Shown one piece after another: positions 9,313-21,284 of a stretch of 60,046 bases of DNA. Below the pieces are notes generated by a model. It did not search any database. It worked only from the letters and a program-made list of their open reading frames with translations, and was not told where the DNA came from. Each line of letters begins with the position of its first letter. Position 1 is the stretch's first letter. Source of the DNA: an uncultured Clostridia bacterium (GTDB taxonomy: Bacteria; Bacillota; Clostridia; Christensenellales; Aristaeellaceae); NCBI GenBank assembly GCA_946542235.1, contig CAMNKK010000005.1:1-60046 (forward strand). Direction: 5' to 3'. A program made the translations under genes and the position numbers.

Positions 9313-9341
9313 TTGAAATTGTGCGCGAATAATGATATACT
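9313..9341 (+). promoter_or_regulatory. SigA-type promoter of the iol operon
   Basis: TTGAAA at 9313-9318, 17-base spacer, TATACT at 9336-9341, in an AT-rich gap directly upstream of iolJ. No iolR gene is present in the window and no obvious operator could be identified. Confidence 0.78.
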
Positions 9342-9414
9342 TTTCCTCAGTAAGCACAGGACAAAAAACAGATCCCATGAGTAAATATCCTCCCGAAAAG
9401 GAAGGTGGCACAGG

Positions 9415-10242
9415 ATGGCGCTGGTAAACATGAAAGAGCTTCTGCGGCAGGCGGAAGCGGGCGGCTTTGCCGTCGGATCCTTCAGCGTGGCGAACATGGA
9501 ATGCGTCCGCGGCGTGATCCGGGCGGCGGAGGAATGCGCGGCGCCGGTGATTATTCAGGTGGCGGAAATCCGGCTGCCCTATTCGCCGCTGCATATCATC
9601 GGGCCCATGATGCGCTCCGCGGCGGAGCATGCCTCCGTTCCGGTGGCGGTGCATCTTGACCACGGAAAGACCCTGGACTGCATCCGGGAGGCGCTGGACC
9701 TGGGGTTTACCTCCGTGATGTGCGACGGATCGGATCTGCCGCTGGAGGAAAACATCGCCCTGACACGGCAGGTGATCGAAATGGCCGGGAAGACGGGGGC
9801 CGCGGTGGAGGCCGAGATCGGGCGCGTGGGCCGCAGCGAGGACGGGAGCGACGCGCCGGAGGAGATCGCGTCCGTCGGGGACTGCTTCCGCATGGATGAA
9901 ACGGGGATCGACGCCCTGGCAGTGGGCATCGGGAACGCCCACGGCCTCTATGCCGCGGCGCCGAAGCTTCGCTACGAGGTGCTGGAACAGCTGAAGGGAA
10001 AGCTGCATGCCGCCCTGGTGCTCCACGGCGGCACGGGCCTGACGGACGAACAGTTCCGCCGGGTGATTTCTCTGGGAATGCGGAAGATCAACATCGCGAC
10101 GGATATCTTCATGGCTCAGGCGGAAGCCTGCCGGGGCGGCGACGTATTCCGCAATATCGGCGCCTCCGTGGAGGCGGTGGCCCGGACGGCGGCAGGATAC
10201 ATCAAACTATTCGGCAGCGAAGGAAAGGCGGGAACAACATGA
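9415..10242 (+). CDS. iolJ: 6-phospho-5-dehydro-2-deoxy-D-gluconate aldolase (IolJ), class II aldolase family
   Basis: Predicted to cleave 6-phospho-5-dehydro-2-deoxygluconate to dihydroxyacetone phosphate and malonate semialdehyde in inositol breakdown. The class II zinc aldolase fold is shown by HLDHG (His80, Asp82, His83), the EAEIGRVG stretch, GIGNAHG and HGGTGL (phosphate and zinc site). The family also contains fructose- and tagatose-bisphosphate aldolases; the IolJ assignment rests on position at the head of a full iol operon. Start ATG follows AAGGAAGG. Its stop overlaps the iolC start by four bases. Confidence 0.88.
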   Translation: MALVNMKELLRQAEAGGFAVGSFSVANMECVRGVIRAAEECAAPVIIQVAEIRLPYSPLHIIGPMMRSAAEHASVPVAVHLDHGKTLDCIREALDLGFTSVMCDGSDLPLEENIALTRQVIEMAGKTGAAVEAEIGRVGRSEDGSDAPEEIASVGDCFRMDETGIDALAVGIGNAHGLYAAAPKLRYEVLEQLKGKLHAALVLHGGTGLTDEQFRRVISLGMRKINIATDIFMAQAEACRGGDVFRNIGASVEAVARTAAGYIKLFGSEGKAGTT

Positions 10243-11246
10243 TTTCATTCCAGACGGGGAAACAGCTGGACATCATTCCGGTGGGAAGGGTTGCCATCGA
10301 CTTCAATCCCACGGACTACAACCGGCCGCTGAATGAGAGCAGCAATTTCAACAAATATCTGGGCGGATCTCCGGCCAACATCGCCGTGGGCATGGCCCGG
10401 CTGGGCAACCGGGTCGGCTTCCTGGGCCGGGTTTCGGACGACCAGTTCGGCACGTATGTGACGGACTACTTCCGCCGGGAGGGGATCGACGTATCCCATA
10501 TCTTCCGCTGCGAGCACGGGGAAAAGCTGGGGCTGACCTTTACGGAGATGCTGTCTCCCACGGAATCCTCCATCCTGATGTACCGGGAAGGGGTGGCGGA
10601 CCTGCAGCTGAATGTCGGAGATGTGGACAAGGAATATATCGCTTCCTCCGCCTGCCTGCTGATTTCGGGAACCGCGCTGTGCACCTCCCCGACCCGGGAG
10701 GCGGCCTTCAAGGCGCTGAGCTTTGCGCTGCACAGCGGAGTCCGGGTGGTGTTCGACGCGGATTACCGGGCCTATACCTGGAAGAACAAGGATGAGATCG
10801 CCATCTATACCTCCCTGGTGGCGGAGAAGGCGGACATCATCATGGGCAGCCGGGAGGAATTTGACCTGATGGAGCGGCTCACCGGCCTGAACGGGACCGA
10901 CGAGGCTTCCGCGGCCTACTGGCTGGGGAAGAAGGCAGAGATCTGCGTCATCAAGCACGGAAAAGCCGGCTCCCGGGCCTACAGCAGGGAAGGAAGCTAC
11001 GACGTGAAGCCCTTCCCGGTGGACGCGCTGAAGGGATTCGGCGGCGGAGACGGATACGCCAGCGCCTTCCTGCACGCACTGATGGGCGGGAAGCCCCTGG
11101 GCGAGGCGCTGGAGATGGGCAGCGCCTCCGCGGCCATGCTGGTGGCCAGCCACGCCTGCAGCCGGGATATGCCGGATGAGGAGAGCCTGGCGGCGTTCAT
11201 CCGGGAGAAGAAGGAGAAGTACGGCTCTGTCATCACCAGACTGTGA
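10239..11246 (+). CDS. iolC: 5-dehydro-2-deoxygluconokinase (IolC)
   Basis: PfkB/ribokinase-family enzyme of 335 residues that phosphorylates 5-dehydro-2-deoxy-D-gluconate with ATP. Visible signatures are the N-terminal GGSPANIAVGMARLG substrate-side motif and the C-terminal GFGGGDGYASAF motif, where the second Asp-containing GGGD supplies the catalytic base in this family. The ATGA overlap with iolJ implies translational coupling. The 32-base gap to iolA contains only its ribosome binding site. Confidence 0.93.
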   Translation: MISFQTGKQLDIIPVGRVAIDFNPTDYNRPLNESSNFNKYLGGSPANIAVGMARLGNRVGFLGRVSDDQFGTYVTDYFRREGIDVSHIFRCEHGEKLGLTFTEMLSPTESSILMYREGVADLQLNVGDVDKEYIASSACLLISGTALCTSPTREAAFKALSFALHSGVRVVFDADYRAYTWKNKDEIAIYTSLVAEKADIIMGSREEFDLMERLTGLNGTDEASAAYWLGKKAEICVIKHGKAGSRAYSREGSYDVKPFPVDALKGFGGGDGYASAFLHALMGGKPLGEALEMGSASAAMLVASHACSRDMPDEESLAAFIREKKEKYGSVITRL

Positions 11247-11278
11247 AACAGACGAGATGAATGAAAAGGAGAATCACC

Positions 11279-12790
11279 ATGAGCGAAGTCAGGATCATGA
11301 AGCCCTTCATCAACGGAAAGTTTGTGGACAGCAAATCCGAAAAGTACAACACCATCCATGATCCTTCCACGGGGAAGGAAATCGCGAAGGTTCCCTGCTG
11401 CACGAAGGAAGAGGTGGAGGAAGCCATCGCCGCGGCCAAGGCGGCCTATCCGGCCTGGCGGGATACCCCGGTGCGCAAGCGGGCGGCCATCATGATGAAG
11501 CTCCGGAACCTGATCGAGGAGCATATGGATGAGCTGACGCTGCTGTGCGCAACGGAGAACGGCAAGTGCTGGAGCGAAGCGGCGGGAGACGTGGGCAAAG
11601 CCCTGGAGATGACGGAGCTGGCCTGCTCCGCGCCGAGCCTGCTGATGGGGGAGAGCCTCATGAACACCTCCTCCGGATATGATACCACGCTGTACCGGGA
11701 GCCCATCGGGGTGTTCGCGGGCATCGCGCCCTGGAATTTCCCGGCCATGATTCCCGTGGGCTGGATGGCACCGCTGTGCATTGTGTGCGGCAACGCCTTT
11801 GTGCTGAAGCCCGCCTCCACGACGCCCATGACCTCGCTTCGGTTTGCCGAGCTGTATAAGGAAGCGGGCGTGCCGGACGGCATCTTCAACATCGTGCCCT
11901 GCTCCCGGAACGAAGCGGAGATCTTCCTGACCCACGAGGACGTCCGGGGCATCACCTTCGTCGGCTCCACCGCCGTCGGGAAGCATGTTTACGCCACCGC
12001 GGCGGCTCACGGAAAGCGGGTCCAGTGCCTGTGCGAAGCCAAGAACCACGCGCTGGTGCTGGCGGACGCACCCATCACCCGGACGGCGGCGGGCATCATG
12101 AACTCCTCCTTCGGCTGCGCAGGCGAGCGCTGCATGGCGCTGCCGGTGGTGGTGGCGGAGGAAGCCATCGCCGATCAGCTGGTGGCGGAAATCGTACGCC
12201 TGTGCAGGCAGCAGAAGGTAGGCCCGGCCTATGACAAAACCAGCAACCTGGGGCCGGTGGGCAGCAAGGGACATCAGCAGTTCATTCTGGACTGGATCGA
12301 GAAGGGCATTTCCGAGGGCGCCCAGCTGGTGCTGGACGGCCGGAACGTGAAGGTGGAGGGATATGAGGACGGATACTATATCGGCCACACCATCTTCGAC
12401 CATGTGACCGAGGAGATGACCATCGGCACCCGGGAGGTATTCGGGCCGGTGCTGTGCATCAAGCGGGTGAAGAACTTCGAGGAAGGAATTCAGATGATGA
12501 ACCGCAATCCCTTCGCCAACGGTTCCGTCATCTTTACCCAGAGCGGCTATTATGCCCGGGAGTTCGCCCGGCGGACGGACGGCGGCATGGTGGGCGTGAA
12601 CGTGGGCATCCCGGTGCCGATCGGCGTATTCCCCTTCAGCGGCCACAAGCAGTCCTTCTTCGGAGACCTGCACTGCCACGGAAAGGATGCCTTCCGGTTC
12701 TATACGGAGAGCAAGACCGTGACCATGCGGTGGTTTGACGAGGAGGAAATGAAGAAGGAGCAGGTTTCGACCTGGGACGGATCCCTGTAA
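11279..12790 (+). CDS. iolA: Methylmalonate/malonate-semialdehyde dehydrogenase, acylating (IolA)
   Basis: NAD-dependent, CoA-acylating aldehyde dehydrogenase that turns malonate semialdehyde into acetyl-CoA and CO2, the last inositol step. The ALDH fold is evident from APWNFP, KPASTTP and the nucleophile region FGCAGERCMAL, with Cys285 in the GERC position of the catalytic thiol and Cys280 five residues earlier. I chose the ATG at 11279 because AAGGAG ends six bases before it; an in-frame ATG at 11261 overlaps this Shine-Dalgarno sequence and is unlikely. Length 503 residues matches the family (~490-500). Confidence 0.93.
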   Translation: MSEVRIMKPFINGKFVDSKSEKYNTIHDPSTGKEIAKVPCCTKEEVEEAIAAAKAAYPAWRDTPVRKRAAIMMKLRNLIEEHMDELTLLCATENGKCWSEAAGDVGKALEMTELACSAPSLLMGESLMNTSSGYDTTLYREPIGVFAGIAPWNFPAMIPVGWMAPLCIVCGNAFVLKPASTTPMTSLRFAELYKEAGVPDGIFNIVPCSRNEAEIFLTHEDVRGITFVGSTAVGKHVYATAAAHGKRVQCLCEAKNHALVLADAPITRTAAGIMNSSFGCAGERCMALPVVVAEEAIADQLVAEIVRLCRQQKVGPAYDKTSNLGPVGSKGHQQFILDWIEKGISEGAQLVLDGRNVKVEGYEDGYYIGHTIFDHVTEEMTIGTREVFGPVLCIKRVKNFEEGIQMMNRNPFANGSVIFTQSGYYAREFARRTDGGMVGVNVGIPVPIGVFPFSGHKQSFFGDLHCHGKDAFRFYTESKTVTMRWFDEEEMKKEQVSTWDGSL

Positions 12791-12881
12791 ACCGGAAGCT
12801 GCCGGCCGGGGGCGGAAAGCCGTTCCCGGACCGGAGAAAAACGCGGACCAGACAACGAATCAATCAAAGGAGAATGAGAGC

Positions 12882-13895
12882 ATGAAGACGCTGAACATCG
12901 GAATTATCGGAGCGGGCAGGATCGGCAATGTGCACGCGGAGTCCATCACCTACCACATTCCCCAGGCGAGGGTCGCCCGGGTGTCGGATCCCGTCGGGGA
13001 CAGCGCCAGAAAGCTGGCGGAGCGCTTCGGCGTGCCGGCGTATTCCACGGACTATATGGACATCATCAATGATCCGGAAATCGACGCGGTGCTGGTCTGC
13101 ACGCCGACTCCCACCCACGCGGACATCTCCATCGCGGCGATGAAGGCCGGAAAGCATGTATTCTGCGAGAAGCCGGTGCATACGTCCCTGGAGCGGATCC
13201 GGGACGTGGCGAAGACCGCGGAGGAGACGGGCAGAAAGCTGCAGATCGGCTTCAACCGCAGGTTTGACCACAACCACCGCCATGTGCAGCAGCTGGCCCA
13301 GGACGGCACGCTGGGCAGCATCGAGATCATCAAGATCACGTCCCGGGATCCGGAGCCGCCGTCTCCCGAGTATGCGGCCTCCTCCGGCGGACTGTATATC
13401 GACATGATGATCCATGACTTCGACATGGCCATGTTCCTGGCCGGCTGCGACGTGACGGAAGTCTACGCCATGGGCACCAGCCTTGTGGATCCGCGGATCG
13501 GGCAGGCGGGAGACGTGGACACGGCCATCGTGACCCTGACCTTTGAAAACGGCGCCCTGGGGGTGATCGACAACAGCCGCCGGGCCGCCTACGGATACGA
13601 CCAGCGGGTCGAGGTCTTCGGCAGCCTGGGTATGGCCGCGGACGAAAATGACGGAGACTCCACGGTGCGCGTGTCCACCGCCGGCGGCGTGGTCAGCGAC
13701 AAGCCGCAGTTCTTCTTCCTCGAGAGGTACATGCAGTCCTTCACCGACGAGATGAAGTGCTTCATCCAGGCGATTACGGAGGACAGCGAGGTTCCGGTGG
13801 GCATCCACGCGGGACTGATGAGCGTCGTGCTGGCCAAGGCGGCGAAGAAGTCCCTGGACGAGCATCGGCCGGTAAAGATCAGCGAGATCATGTGA
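12882..13895 (+). CDS. iolG: Inositol 2-dehydrogenase (IolG), Gfo/Idh/MocA family
   Basis: NAD-dependent oxidation of myo-inositol to 2-keto-myo-inositol (scyllo-inosose), the entry step. An N-terminal Rossmann motif GIIGAGRIGNVHAE, the family's CEKP motif near residue 95 (its Lys is the catalytic one) and a C-terminal alpha/beta dimerisation domain with DMMIHDFDM are visible. Length 337 fits. Start ATG follows AAAGGAG. Only one IolG paralogue occurs here, so a separate scyllo-inositol dehydrogenase, if any, lies elsewhere. Confidence 0.93.
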   Translation: MKTLNIGIIGAGRIGNVHAESITYHIPQARVARVSDPVGDSARKLAERFGVPAYSTDYMDIINDPEIDAVLVCTPTPTHADISIAAMKAGKHVFCEKPVHTSLERIRDVAKTAEETGRKLQIGFNRRFDHNHRHVQQLAQDGTLGSIEIIKITSRDPEPPSPEYAASSGGLYIDMMIHDFDMAMFLAGCDVTEVYAMGTSLVDPRIGQAGDVDTAIVTLTFENGALGVIDNSRRAAYGYDQRVEVFGSLGMAADENDGDSTVRVSTAGGVVSDKPQFFFLERYMQSFTDEMKCFIQAITEDSEVPVGIHAGLMSVVLAKAAKKSLDEHRPVKISEIM

Positions 13896-13905
13896 GGGTA
13901 AAGGG

Positions 13906-14742
13906 ATGAACGAGAATATCATCAAGGCGCGGGGCGCCCACCCGTTCGGACTGAAATGGCTGGCCAGGATGGACGGCGCGCACGCGGATATGCTGATGGA
14001 CTTTGGCGTGTACCGCATGCGGAAGGGGGATGTCTGGGAGGAGAAGGAACCGCTGGAAAAGGCGGCCCTGCTGGTGTACGGAGAGGTCCGGTTTGAGTGG
14101 GACGGGAAGGAACACACGGAAAGCCGCGCCAACTGCTTTGACGTGCCGCCCACCGCGCTGCACGCGGACCGGGCGCATCCCGTGAGAATCACCTGCCTTT
14201 CCGACGAGGCGGAGATCAACCTGATGCGCACGGAGAACGAAAGGGAATTCGGCGCGAAGCTGTACCTGCCCGCGGACACGCCGGACGAGTTCCGGGGCGC
14301 GGGGCTGATGCGGGAAACCAGCACAAGAATCGTGCGGACCATATTCGACTATTCCAACGCGCCGGAAGCAAACCTGGTGCTGGGCGAGGTGATCGGCTTC
14401 CCCGGAAAGTGGAGCAGCTACCCGCCGCATCATCATCCGCAGCCGGAAATCTACTACTACAAGACCAACCCGGAAAACGGCTTCGGATACGGAGAGCTGG
14501 GGGAGGACGTGGTGAAGGTGCAGAACAATGACACCGTCTTTATCCAGCCGGGGCTGACCCATCCCCACTGTACGGCGCCGGGATACGCGCTGTGGTATCT
14601 GTGGGCCATCCGCCATCTGGACGGGCAGCCCTACAGGCAGCCGGAATGCCCCGTGTTCCTGCCCGAGCACCTGTGGGTCATGGAGCCGGACAGCGTCTAC
14701 TGGGGGGACCGGAAGAATTCATCCGGAGGAGAAACGCAATGA
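13906..14742 (+). CDS. iolB: 5-deoxy-glucuronate isomerase (IolB)
   Basis: Bicupin isomerase that converts 5-deoxy-glucuronate to 5-dehydro-2-deoxygluconate. The metal-binding cupin motif PPHHHP followed by an E-x-YYY stretch sits around residues 174-190, and PGLTHPHCTAPGY follows in the second half. Length 278 fits the family. The start is 10 bases after iolG's stop; TGAGGG overlapping that stop serves as Shine-Dalgarno. The stop overlaps the iolD start by four bases (ATGA). Confidence 0.92.
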   Translation: MNENIIKARGAHPFGLKWLARMDGAHADMLMDFGVYRMRKGDVWEEKEPLEKAALLVYGEVRFEWDGKEHTESRANCFDVPPTALHADRAHPVRITCLSDEAEINLMRTENEREFGAKLYLPADTPDEFRGAGLMRETSTRIVRTIFDYSNAPEANLVLGEVIGFPGKWSSYPPHHHPQPEIYYYKTNPENGFGYGELGEDVVKVQNNDTVFIQPGLTHPHCTAPGYALWYLWAIRHLDGQPYRQPECPVFLPEHLWVMEPDSVYWGDRKNSSGGETQ

Positions 14743-16592
14743 AGACGGTACGCATCACCATGGCCCAGGCCCTGGTACGGTTCCTGGACCGGCAGTATAT
14801 CGAGCTGGACGGGGTGGAGCACAAGTTTGTGAACGCCATGTTCGGCGTTTTCGGCCACGGCTGCGTCGTCGGCGTAGGCCAGGCGCTGCAGCAGGGCGGG
14901 CACGGAATCCGCTTCCTGCAGGGCAAGAACGAACAGAACATGGCGCTGGCCGCCACGGCCTTCGCGAAACAGAAGAACCGGACGGAGATTATCCCCTGCG
15001 TCTCCTCCATCGGCCCGGGCGCGATGAACATGGTGACCGCGGCGGGCTGCGCCACGGCCAACCGGATTCCGCTGCTGCTGCTGCCGGGGGACACCTTTGC
15101 CTGCCGCCAGCCGGATCCCGTGCTGCAGCAGGCGGAGTTTTTCGGCTCCTTCGGCCAGACCGTGACCGACGCCTTCCGGGGCGTATGCCATTACTTTGAC
15201 CGGATTGAGCGGCCGGAGCAGCTGATGACGGCGGCGATTCATGCCATGCGCGTGCTGACGGATCCCGCGGATACGGGGGCGGTGTGCCTGGCCATGCCCC
15301 AGGATGTGGAAGGGGAAGCCTATGACTATCCGGAATCCTTCCTGCGCAAGCGCGTCTGGCATCTGGACCGGCGCGTGCCCACCGGGGCACAGACGGAACG
15401 GGCGGCCCGCCTGATCCGGAGGGCGAAGAAGCCCATCCTGATCTGCGGCGGCGGCGTCCGCTACTCCTTTGCGGGGGACGCGCTGAAGTCCTTCTGCGAA
15501 TCCACCGGCATCCCCTTTGCGGAAACCCAGGCGGGCAAGGGCGTCCTGCCCTGGAGCCATCCGCTGAACCTGGGCGGCATCGGCGTCACGGGAGGTCAGG
15601 CTGCCAACCTGCTGGCAAAGGAAGCGGATCTGGTCATCGCGGCCGGGACCCGGCTGACGGATTTTACCACCAGCTCCAAATGGCTGTTCCGGGAGGATAC
15701 GCAGTTCGTGTCTCTCAACATCTGCCCCTTTGACGCGGTGAAAATGGACGGGGAGCCCATCCTCTGCGACGCGCGGGAAGGACTGACGGAGCTGGAGAAG
15801 GCCCTGAAGGGATATGCGCCGGAATGGGGCGGAAGGATTGCGGAAGCACGGGACCGGTGGAACGCCACGGTGGACGGCTGGTACGGGAAACAGTCGGAGC
15901 AGGGCCTGTGCCAGACCCGGGCGCTGGGGATCATCAACGAATTCATGCAGCCCGGAGACATCGCCGTCGGCAGCGCGGGCAGCCTGCCCGGGGACATGCA
16001 GCGGCTGTTCCGGCCGGGAGACCGGGATACCTACCATATGGAATACGGGTTCTCCAACATGGGCTATGAGACCAACGGCGCCCTGGGGGTCAAGCTGGCC
16101 TGCCCGGACCGGGAGGTGTACACCTTCTTCGGGGACGGAACCTACCTGATGGCGCATTCGGAGCTGCTGACCTGCGTGCAGGAAGGCCTGCGGGTGCACT
16201 TCTGCCTGTTCGACAACTCCGGCTGGGGCTGTATCGAAAACCTGCAGAACAACCAGGGCGCCGACACCTTCGGCACGGTGTTCCGCTTCCGGAATCCGGA
16301 GACGGGCGAGCTGGACGGGGAGATCCTGCCGGTGGACTTCGCGAAGAACGCGGAAGCCTACGGCCTGAAAACCTACTCCATCCGCACGGAAAAGGAGCTG
16401 AAGGAGGCGCTGGCGGACGCCCTGAAGCAGGACCGGCCGGTTCTGTACGACATCAAGGTGCTTCCCGGCACCATGACCCCCGGGTATGAAAGCTGGTGGC
16501 GGGTCGGCGTGGCGGAGGTTTCCGAAATGCCCAGGGTGCAGAAGGCCTATGAGGACCTGATGGAACATGTCCGGGATACCCGGAAATTCTGA
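14739..16592 (+). CDS. iolD: 3D-(3,5/4)-trihydroxycyclohexane-1,2-dione hydrolase (IolD), ThDP enzyme
   Basis: Thiamin-diphosphate-dependent ring-opening hydrolase yielding 5-deoxy-glucuronate. The acetolactate-synthase-like fold has an N-terminal pyrimidine-binding domain (FGVFGHG, then [14 protein letters not shown]), a central domain, and the GDG-type ThDP/Mg motif FGDGTYLM with downstream [16 protein letters not shown] in the C-terminal domain. The frame is open further upstream, but the ATG at 14739 is preferred: CGGAGGAG lies 7 bases before it, it overlaps iolB's stop by ATGA, and the resulting 617 residues begin as IolD proteins do ([16 protein letters not shown]). Confidence 0.93.
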   Translation: MKTVRITMAQALVRFLDRQYIELDGVEHKFVNAMFGVFGHGCVVGVGQALQQGGHGIRFLQGKNEQNMALAATAFAKQKNRTEIIPCVSSIGPGAMNMVTAAGCATANRIPLLLLPGDTFACRQPDPVLQQAEFFGSFGQTVTDAFRGVCHYFDRIERPEQLMTAAIHAMRVLTDPADTGAVCLAMPQDVEGEAYDYPESFLRKRVWHLDRRVPTGAQTERAARLIRRAKKPILICGGGVRYSFAGDALKSFCESTGIPFAETQAGKGVLPWSHPLNLGGIGVTGGQAANLLAKEADLVIAAGTRLTDFTTSSKWLFREDTQFVSLNICPFDAVKMDGEPILCDAREGLTELEKALKGYAPEWGGRIAEARDRWNATVDGWYGKQSEQGLCQTRALGIINEFMQPGDIAVGSAGSLPGDMQRLFRPGDRDTYHMEYGFSNMGYETNGALGVKLACPDREVYTFFGDGTYLMAHSELLTCVQEGLRVHFCLFDNSGWGCIENLQNNQGADTFGTVFRFRNPETGELDGEILPVDFAKNAEAYGLKTYSIRTEKELKEALADALKQDRPVLYDIKVLPGTMTPGYESWWRVGVAEVSEMPRVQKAYEDLMEHVRDTRKF

Positions 16593-16611
16593 TGACAGGA
16601 GGAGCACAAAT

Positions 16612-17508
16612 ATGCTGGATCCCCAGAAAGTGAAACTGGCGATTGCGCCCATCGGCTGGACGAACGACGACATGCCGGATCTGGGCGGGGAGAACACCTT
16701 TGAGCAGTGCGTCAGCGAGATGGCGCTGGCAGGATTCGAGGGCAGCGAAATCGGCAACAAGTATCCCCAGGATGTGCAGGTGCTGAAGCACAAGCTGGAT
16801 GTGCGCGGGCTCCGGATCTGCAACGCCTGGTTTTCCACCCTGTTTACCTCCCGGCCCTATGAGGAGACGATCCGGAACTTCATCGCGCACCGGGACCGGC
16901 TGTATGCCCTGGGCGCCCGGGTTATCGGCGCCTCGGAGCAGGGAGACTCCATCCAGGGAAAGGACCTGAACATCTTCGGAAATCAGAAGCCTGTATGGAC
17001 GGATGAGCAGTGGGCCCTGATCGCGAAGGGCTACAACGAGCTGGGCGCCCTGGCGCAGGAGAAGGGAATGACCCTGACCATGCACCATCACATGGGCACC
17101 GGGGTGCAGACCGTGGAGGAGATTGACCGGTTTATGGACACGGTGGATCCGGAAAAGGTCTTCCTGCTGTTTGACAGCGGCCATCTGACCTTTGCGGGCA
17201 TCGATCCCGTGCCCGTGCTGAAAAAGTACATCCACCGGATCCGGCACATCCATCTGAAGGATGTGCGGCTCCCCATCCGGGACGAAGCCCGGAAGGAGGG
17301 GTGGAGCTTCCTGACGGCGGTGCGCAACGGCGTGTTCACCGTGCCCGGAGACGGGGATGTGGACTTCGCGCCGATCTTTGAGATCATCCGGGAAAGCGGA
17401 TACGAAGGCTGGGTCGTTGTCGAGGCGGAGCAGGATCCCGCAAAGGCAAACCCCTTCGAGTATGCGAAGATGGCCCGGAAGTACATCCGGGAAAAGACGG
17501 GACTGTAA
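16612..17508 (+). CDS. iolE: Inosose dehydratase / 2-keto-myo-inositol dehydratase (IolE)
   Basis: TIM-barrel isomerase/epimerase-like enzyme that removes water from 2-keto-myo-inositol to give the dione used by IolD. Visible features: [13 protein letters not shown] near the N-terminus, [10 protein letters not shown] metal/substrate site (HHH about residue 160), LLFDSGHL and HIHLKD metal ligands. The ATG at 16612 is preferred over the open frame upstream since AGGAGG precedes it and the upstream part overlaps iolD. 298 residues matches the family. Last gene of the operon, followed by a terminator. Confidence 0.93.
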   Translation: MLDPQKVKLAIAPIGWTNDDMPDLGGENTFEQCVSEMALAGFEGSEIGNKYPQDVQVLKHKLDVRGLRICNAWFSTLFTSRPYEETIRNFIAHRDRLYALGARVIGASEQGDSIQGKDLNIFGNQKPVWTDEQWALIAKGYNELGALAQEKGMTLTMHHHMGTGVQTVEEIDRFMDTVDPEKVFLLFDSGHLTFAGIDPVPVLKKYIHRIRHIHLKDVRLPIRDEARKEGWSFLTAVRNGVFTVPGDGDVDFAPIFEIIRESGYEGWVVVEAEQDPAKANPFEYAKMARKYIREKTGL

Positions 17509-17534
17509 TCCGGCGGGGAAGACCGGAGAAGAAT

Positions 17535-17569
17535 GCCGGGACGCTGTTTTCAGCGCTCCGGCTTTTTTT
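17535..17569 (+). terminator. Rho-independent terminator of the iol operon
   Basis: 11-base arms (17535-17545 and 17552-17562) pairing with one G-T wobble and one mismatch, followed by seven T residues. Confidence 0.85.
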
Positions 17570-17668
17570 GCGCTCCCGGCCCGGGACGCTTTTTTCCGCG
17601 CCCAACCCCTGGAGGGCGCGGCCGGGAGCCGGAACTCCGGCCAAATCGGCATTTCTGCCCGGAAATTC

Positions 17669-17698
17669 TTGACAATCAGGGGGAAAGAGGGTTAAAAT
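17669..17698 (+). promoter_or_regulatory. SigA-type promoter for prfC-typA
   Basis: TTGACA at 17669-17674 and TAAAAT at 17693-17698 with an 18-base spacer (17 if TTAAAA at 17692 is used), 39 bases before the prfC start. Confidence 0.75.
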
Positions 17699-17736
17699 TT
17701 CTTTTTGTTGTGAGCCCGGAATGAAGGAGGGATTGG

Positions 17737-19353
17737 ATGCTGCCGGAAAGGGACTCGGAAGCCTTTCAGAAATTGCTGCGGGATGAGGTGGAGAAGCGGA
17801 GAACCTTCGCGATTATTTCCCACCCGGACGCGGGAAAAACCACCCTGACAGAGAAGCTGCTGCTGTACGGCGGCGCCATTCGCAGCGCGGGCAGCGTCAA
17901 GGCCCGGAAGACGGACAAGCATGCCACCTCCGACTGGATGGAAATCGAGAAGCAGCGCGGCATCTCCGTGACCTCCTCCGCGATGCAGTTTGTATACGAC
18001 GGATATCGGATCAATATTCTGGACACCCCCGGACACCAGGATTTCTCGGAGGATACCTACCGGGTGCTGGTGGCGGCGGACGCGGCGGTCATGCTGCTGG
18101 ACGCGGCCAAGGGCGTGGAAGCGCAGACCATCAAGCTGTTCAAGGTCTGCCGGATGCGGAATATTCCGATCTTCACCTTTGTGAACAAGATGGACCGGGC
18201 GGCAAAGGATCCCTTTGCCCTGATGGAGGAGCTGGAACAGGTGCTGGGCATCCGCTCCTGCCCCATGAACTGGCCCATCGGCGTGGACGGGGATTTCCAG
18301 GGCGTCTATCACCGGGATACGAAGATGGTGGAGCTGTACACCGGCGGGGATCACGGAAAGACCATGGTCGAGAAGACGGACTTCGCCATCGACGACCCGG
18401 AGCTGGCCAAAGTGCTGGACAGGCATTACCGGGACCGGCTGGCGGAGGAAACGGAGCTGCTGGACGAGGCGGGGGATCCCTTCGACCTGGAGAAGGTCCG
18501 GAAAGGGGAGCTGACCCCCATGTTCTTCGGATCCGCGGTGACCAACTTCGGCGTGGAGCCCTTCCTGGACCGGTTCCTCAGCTTTACGCCGCCGCCCCTG
18601 CCGCGGGAAAGCGATATGGGGATGATCGGCCCCATGGAGCCCTATTTTTCCGGCTTCATCTTCAAGATTCAGGCGAACATGAACCCGGCGCACCGGGACC
18701 GGCTGGCCTTCATGCGGATCGTCAGCGGCGCCTTTGAAAAGGGCATGGAGGTCTGGCACAGCGGAACGGGAAAGCCCGTGGCGCTGAAGCAGCCCCAGCA
18801 GTTCATGGCCGACGAGCGGGAAGCGGTGGAGGAGGCATGGGCCGGAGACATCATCGGCCTGTTTGACCCCGGGATCTACCGGCTGGGAGATACGCTGAGC
18901 ACCGGCCCCAAAATGCATTATGCCAATATCCCGGTGTTCGCGCCGGAATTCTTCAACCGGGTCCGGCCGCTGGACAGCATGAAGCGCAAGCAGTTCCAGA
19001 AGGGGATCAACCAGCTGGCGGAGGAGGGCGCGATCCAGACCTTCCTGCGGACGGAAACCGGCCGGGAGGAATTCATGGTCGGGGTTGTCGGCATGCTGCA
19101 GTTCGAGGTGCTGGAACACCGGCTGAAAACGGAATACCAGGTAGAGATCGTGATGGAGAGCATGCCCTTCCGGTTTGTCCGCTGGATTGCGGAAACCCCG
19201 AAGCCGGTGGAGAACCTGAAGCTGACCTCCACCTCGGGCAGGGCGCAGGACAGCCACGGACGGGATGTGCTGCTGTTCGAAAACGAATGGAGCATCCGGC
19301 TGGCCTGCGAGAACAACGAAGGCCTGGTGCTGAAGGATACGTCCGACAGATAA
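17737..19353 (+). CDS. prfC: Peptide chain release factor 3
   Basis: Translational GTPase that promotes dissociation of RF1/RF2 from the ribosome after peptide release. G-domain motifs are clear: SHPDAGKTTLTEKLL (P-loop), the switch region with RGISVTSSAMQF, DTPGHQDFSEDTYR (G3) and NKMDR (G4). The DTYRVL stretch after G3 distinguishes RF3 from EF-G. At 538 residues it is full length. Start ATG follows AAGGAGGG. The typA gene begins 66 bases downstream with no terminator between, so the two GTPases are probably cotranscribed. Confidence 0.95.
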   Translation: MLPERDSEAFQKLLRDEVEKRRTFAIISHPDAGKTTLTEKLLLYGGAIRSAGSVKARKTDKHATSDWMEIEKQRGISVTSSAMQFVYDGYRINILDTPGHQDFSEDTYRVLVAADAAVMLLDAAKGVEAQTIKLFKVCRMRNIPIFTFVNKMDRAAKDPFALMEELEQVLGIRSCPMNWPIGVDGDFQGVYHRDTKMVELYTGGDHGKTMVEKTDFAIDDPELAKVLDRHYRDRLAEETELLDEAGDPFDLEKVRKGELTPMFFGSAVTNFGVEPFLDRFLSFTPPPLPRESDMGMIGPMEPYFSGFIFKIQANMNPAHRDRLAFMRIVSGAFEKGMEVWHSGTGKPVALKQPQQFMADEREAVEEAWAGDIIGLFDPGIYRLGDTLSTGPKMHYANIPVFAPEFFNRVRPLDSMKRKQFQKGINQLAEEGAIQTFLRTETGREEFMVGVVGMLQFEVLEHRLKTEYQVEIVMESMPFRFVRWIAETPKPVENLKLTSTSGRAQDSHGRDVLLFENEWSIRLACENNEGLVLKDTSDR

Positions 19354-19419
19354 GCCGGACGGCAGAAAAGATCCGGAGCAATCCGGAGGGACAGAAGATC
19401 AGGAGGAATACAGTCTTAC

Positions 19420-21246
<1,827 letters not shown>

Positions 21247-21253
21247 CATCGGC

Positions 21254-21282
21254 TTGCGCGCCGGAGATGATTTCTGTATAAT
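21254..21282 (+). promoter_or_regulatory. SigA-type promoter of the 388-residue secreted protein
   Basis: TTGCGC at 21254-21259, 17-base spacer, perfect TATAAT at 21277-21282. Confidence 0.72.
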
Positions 21283-21284
21283 AA

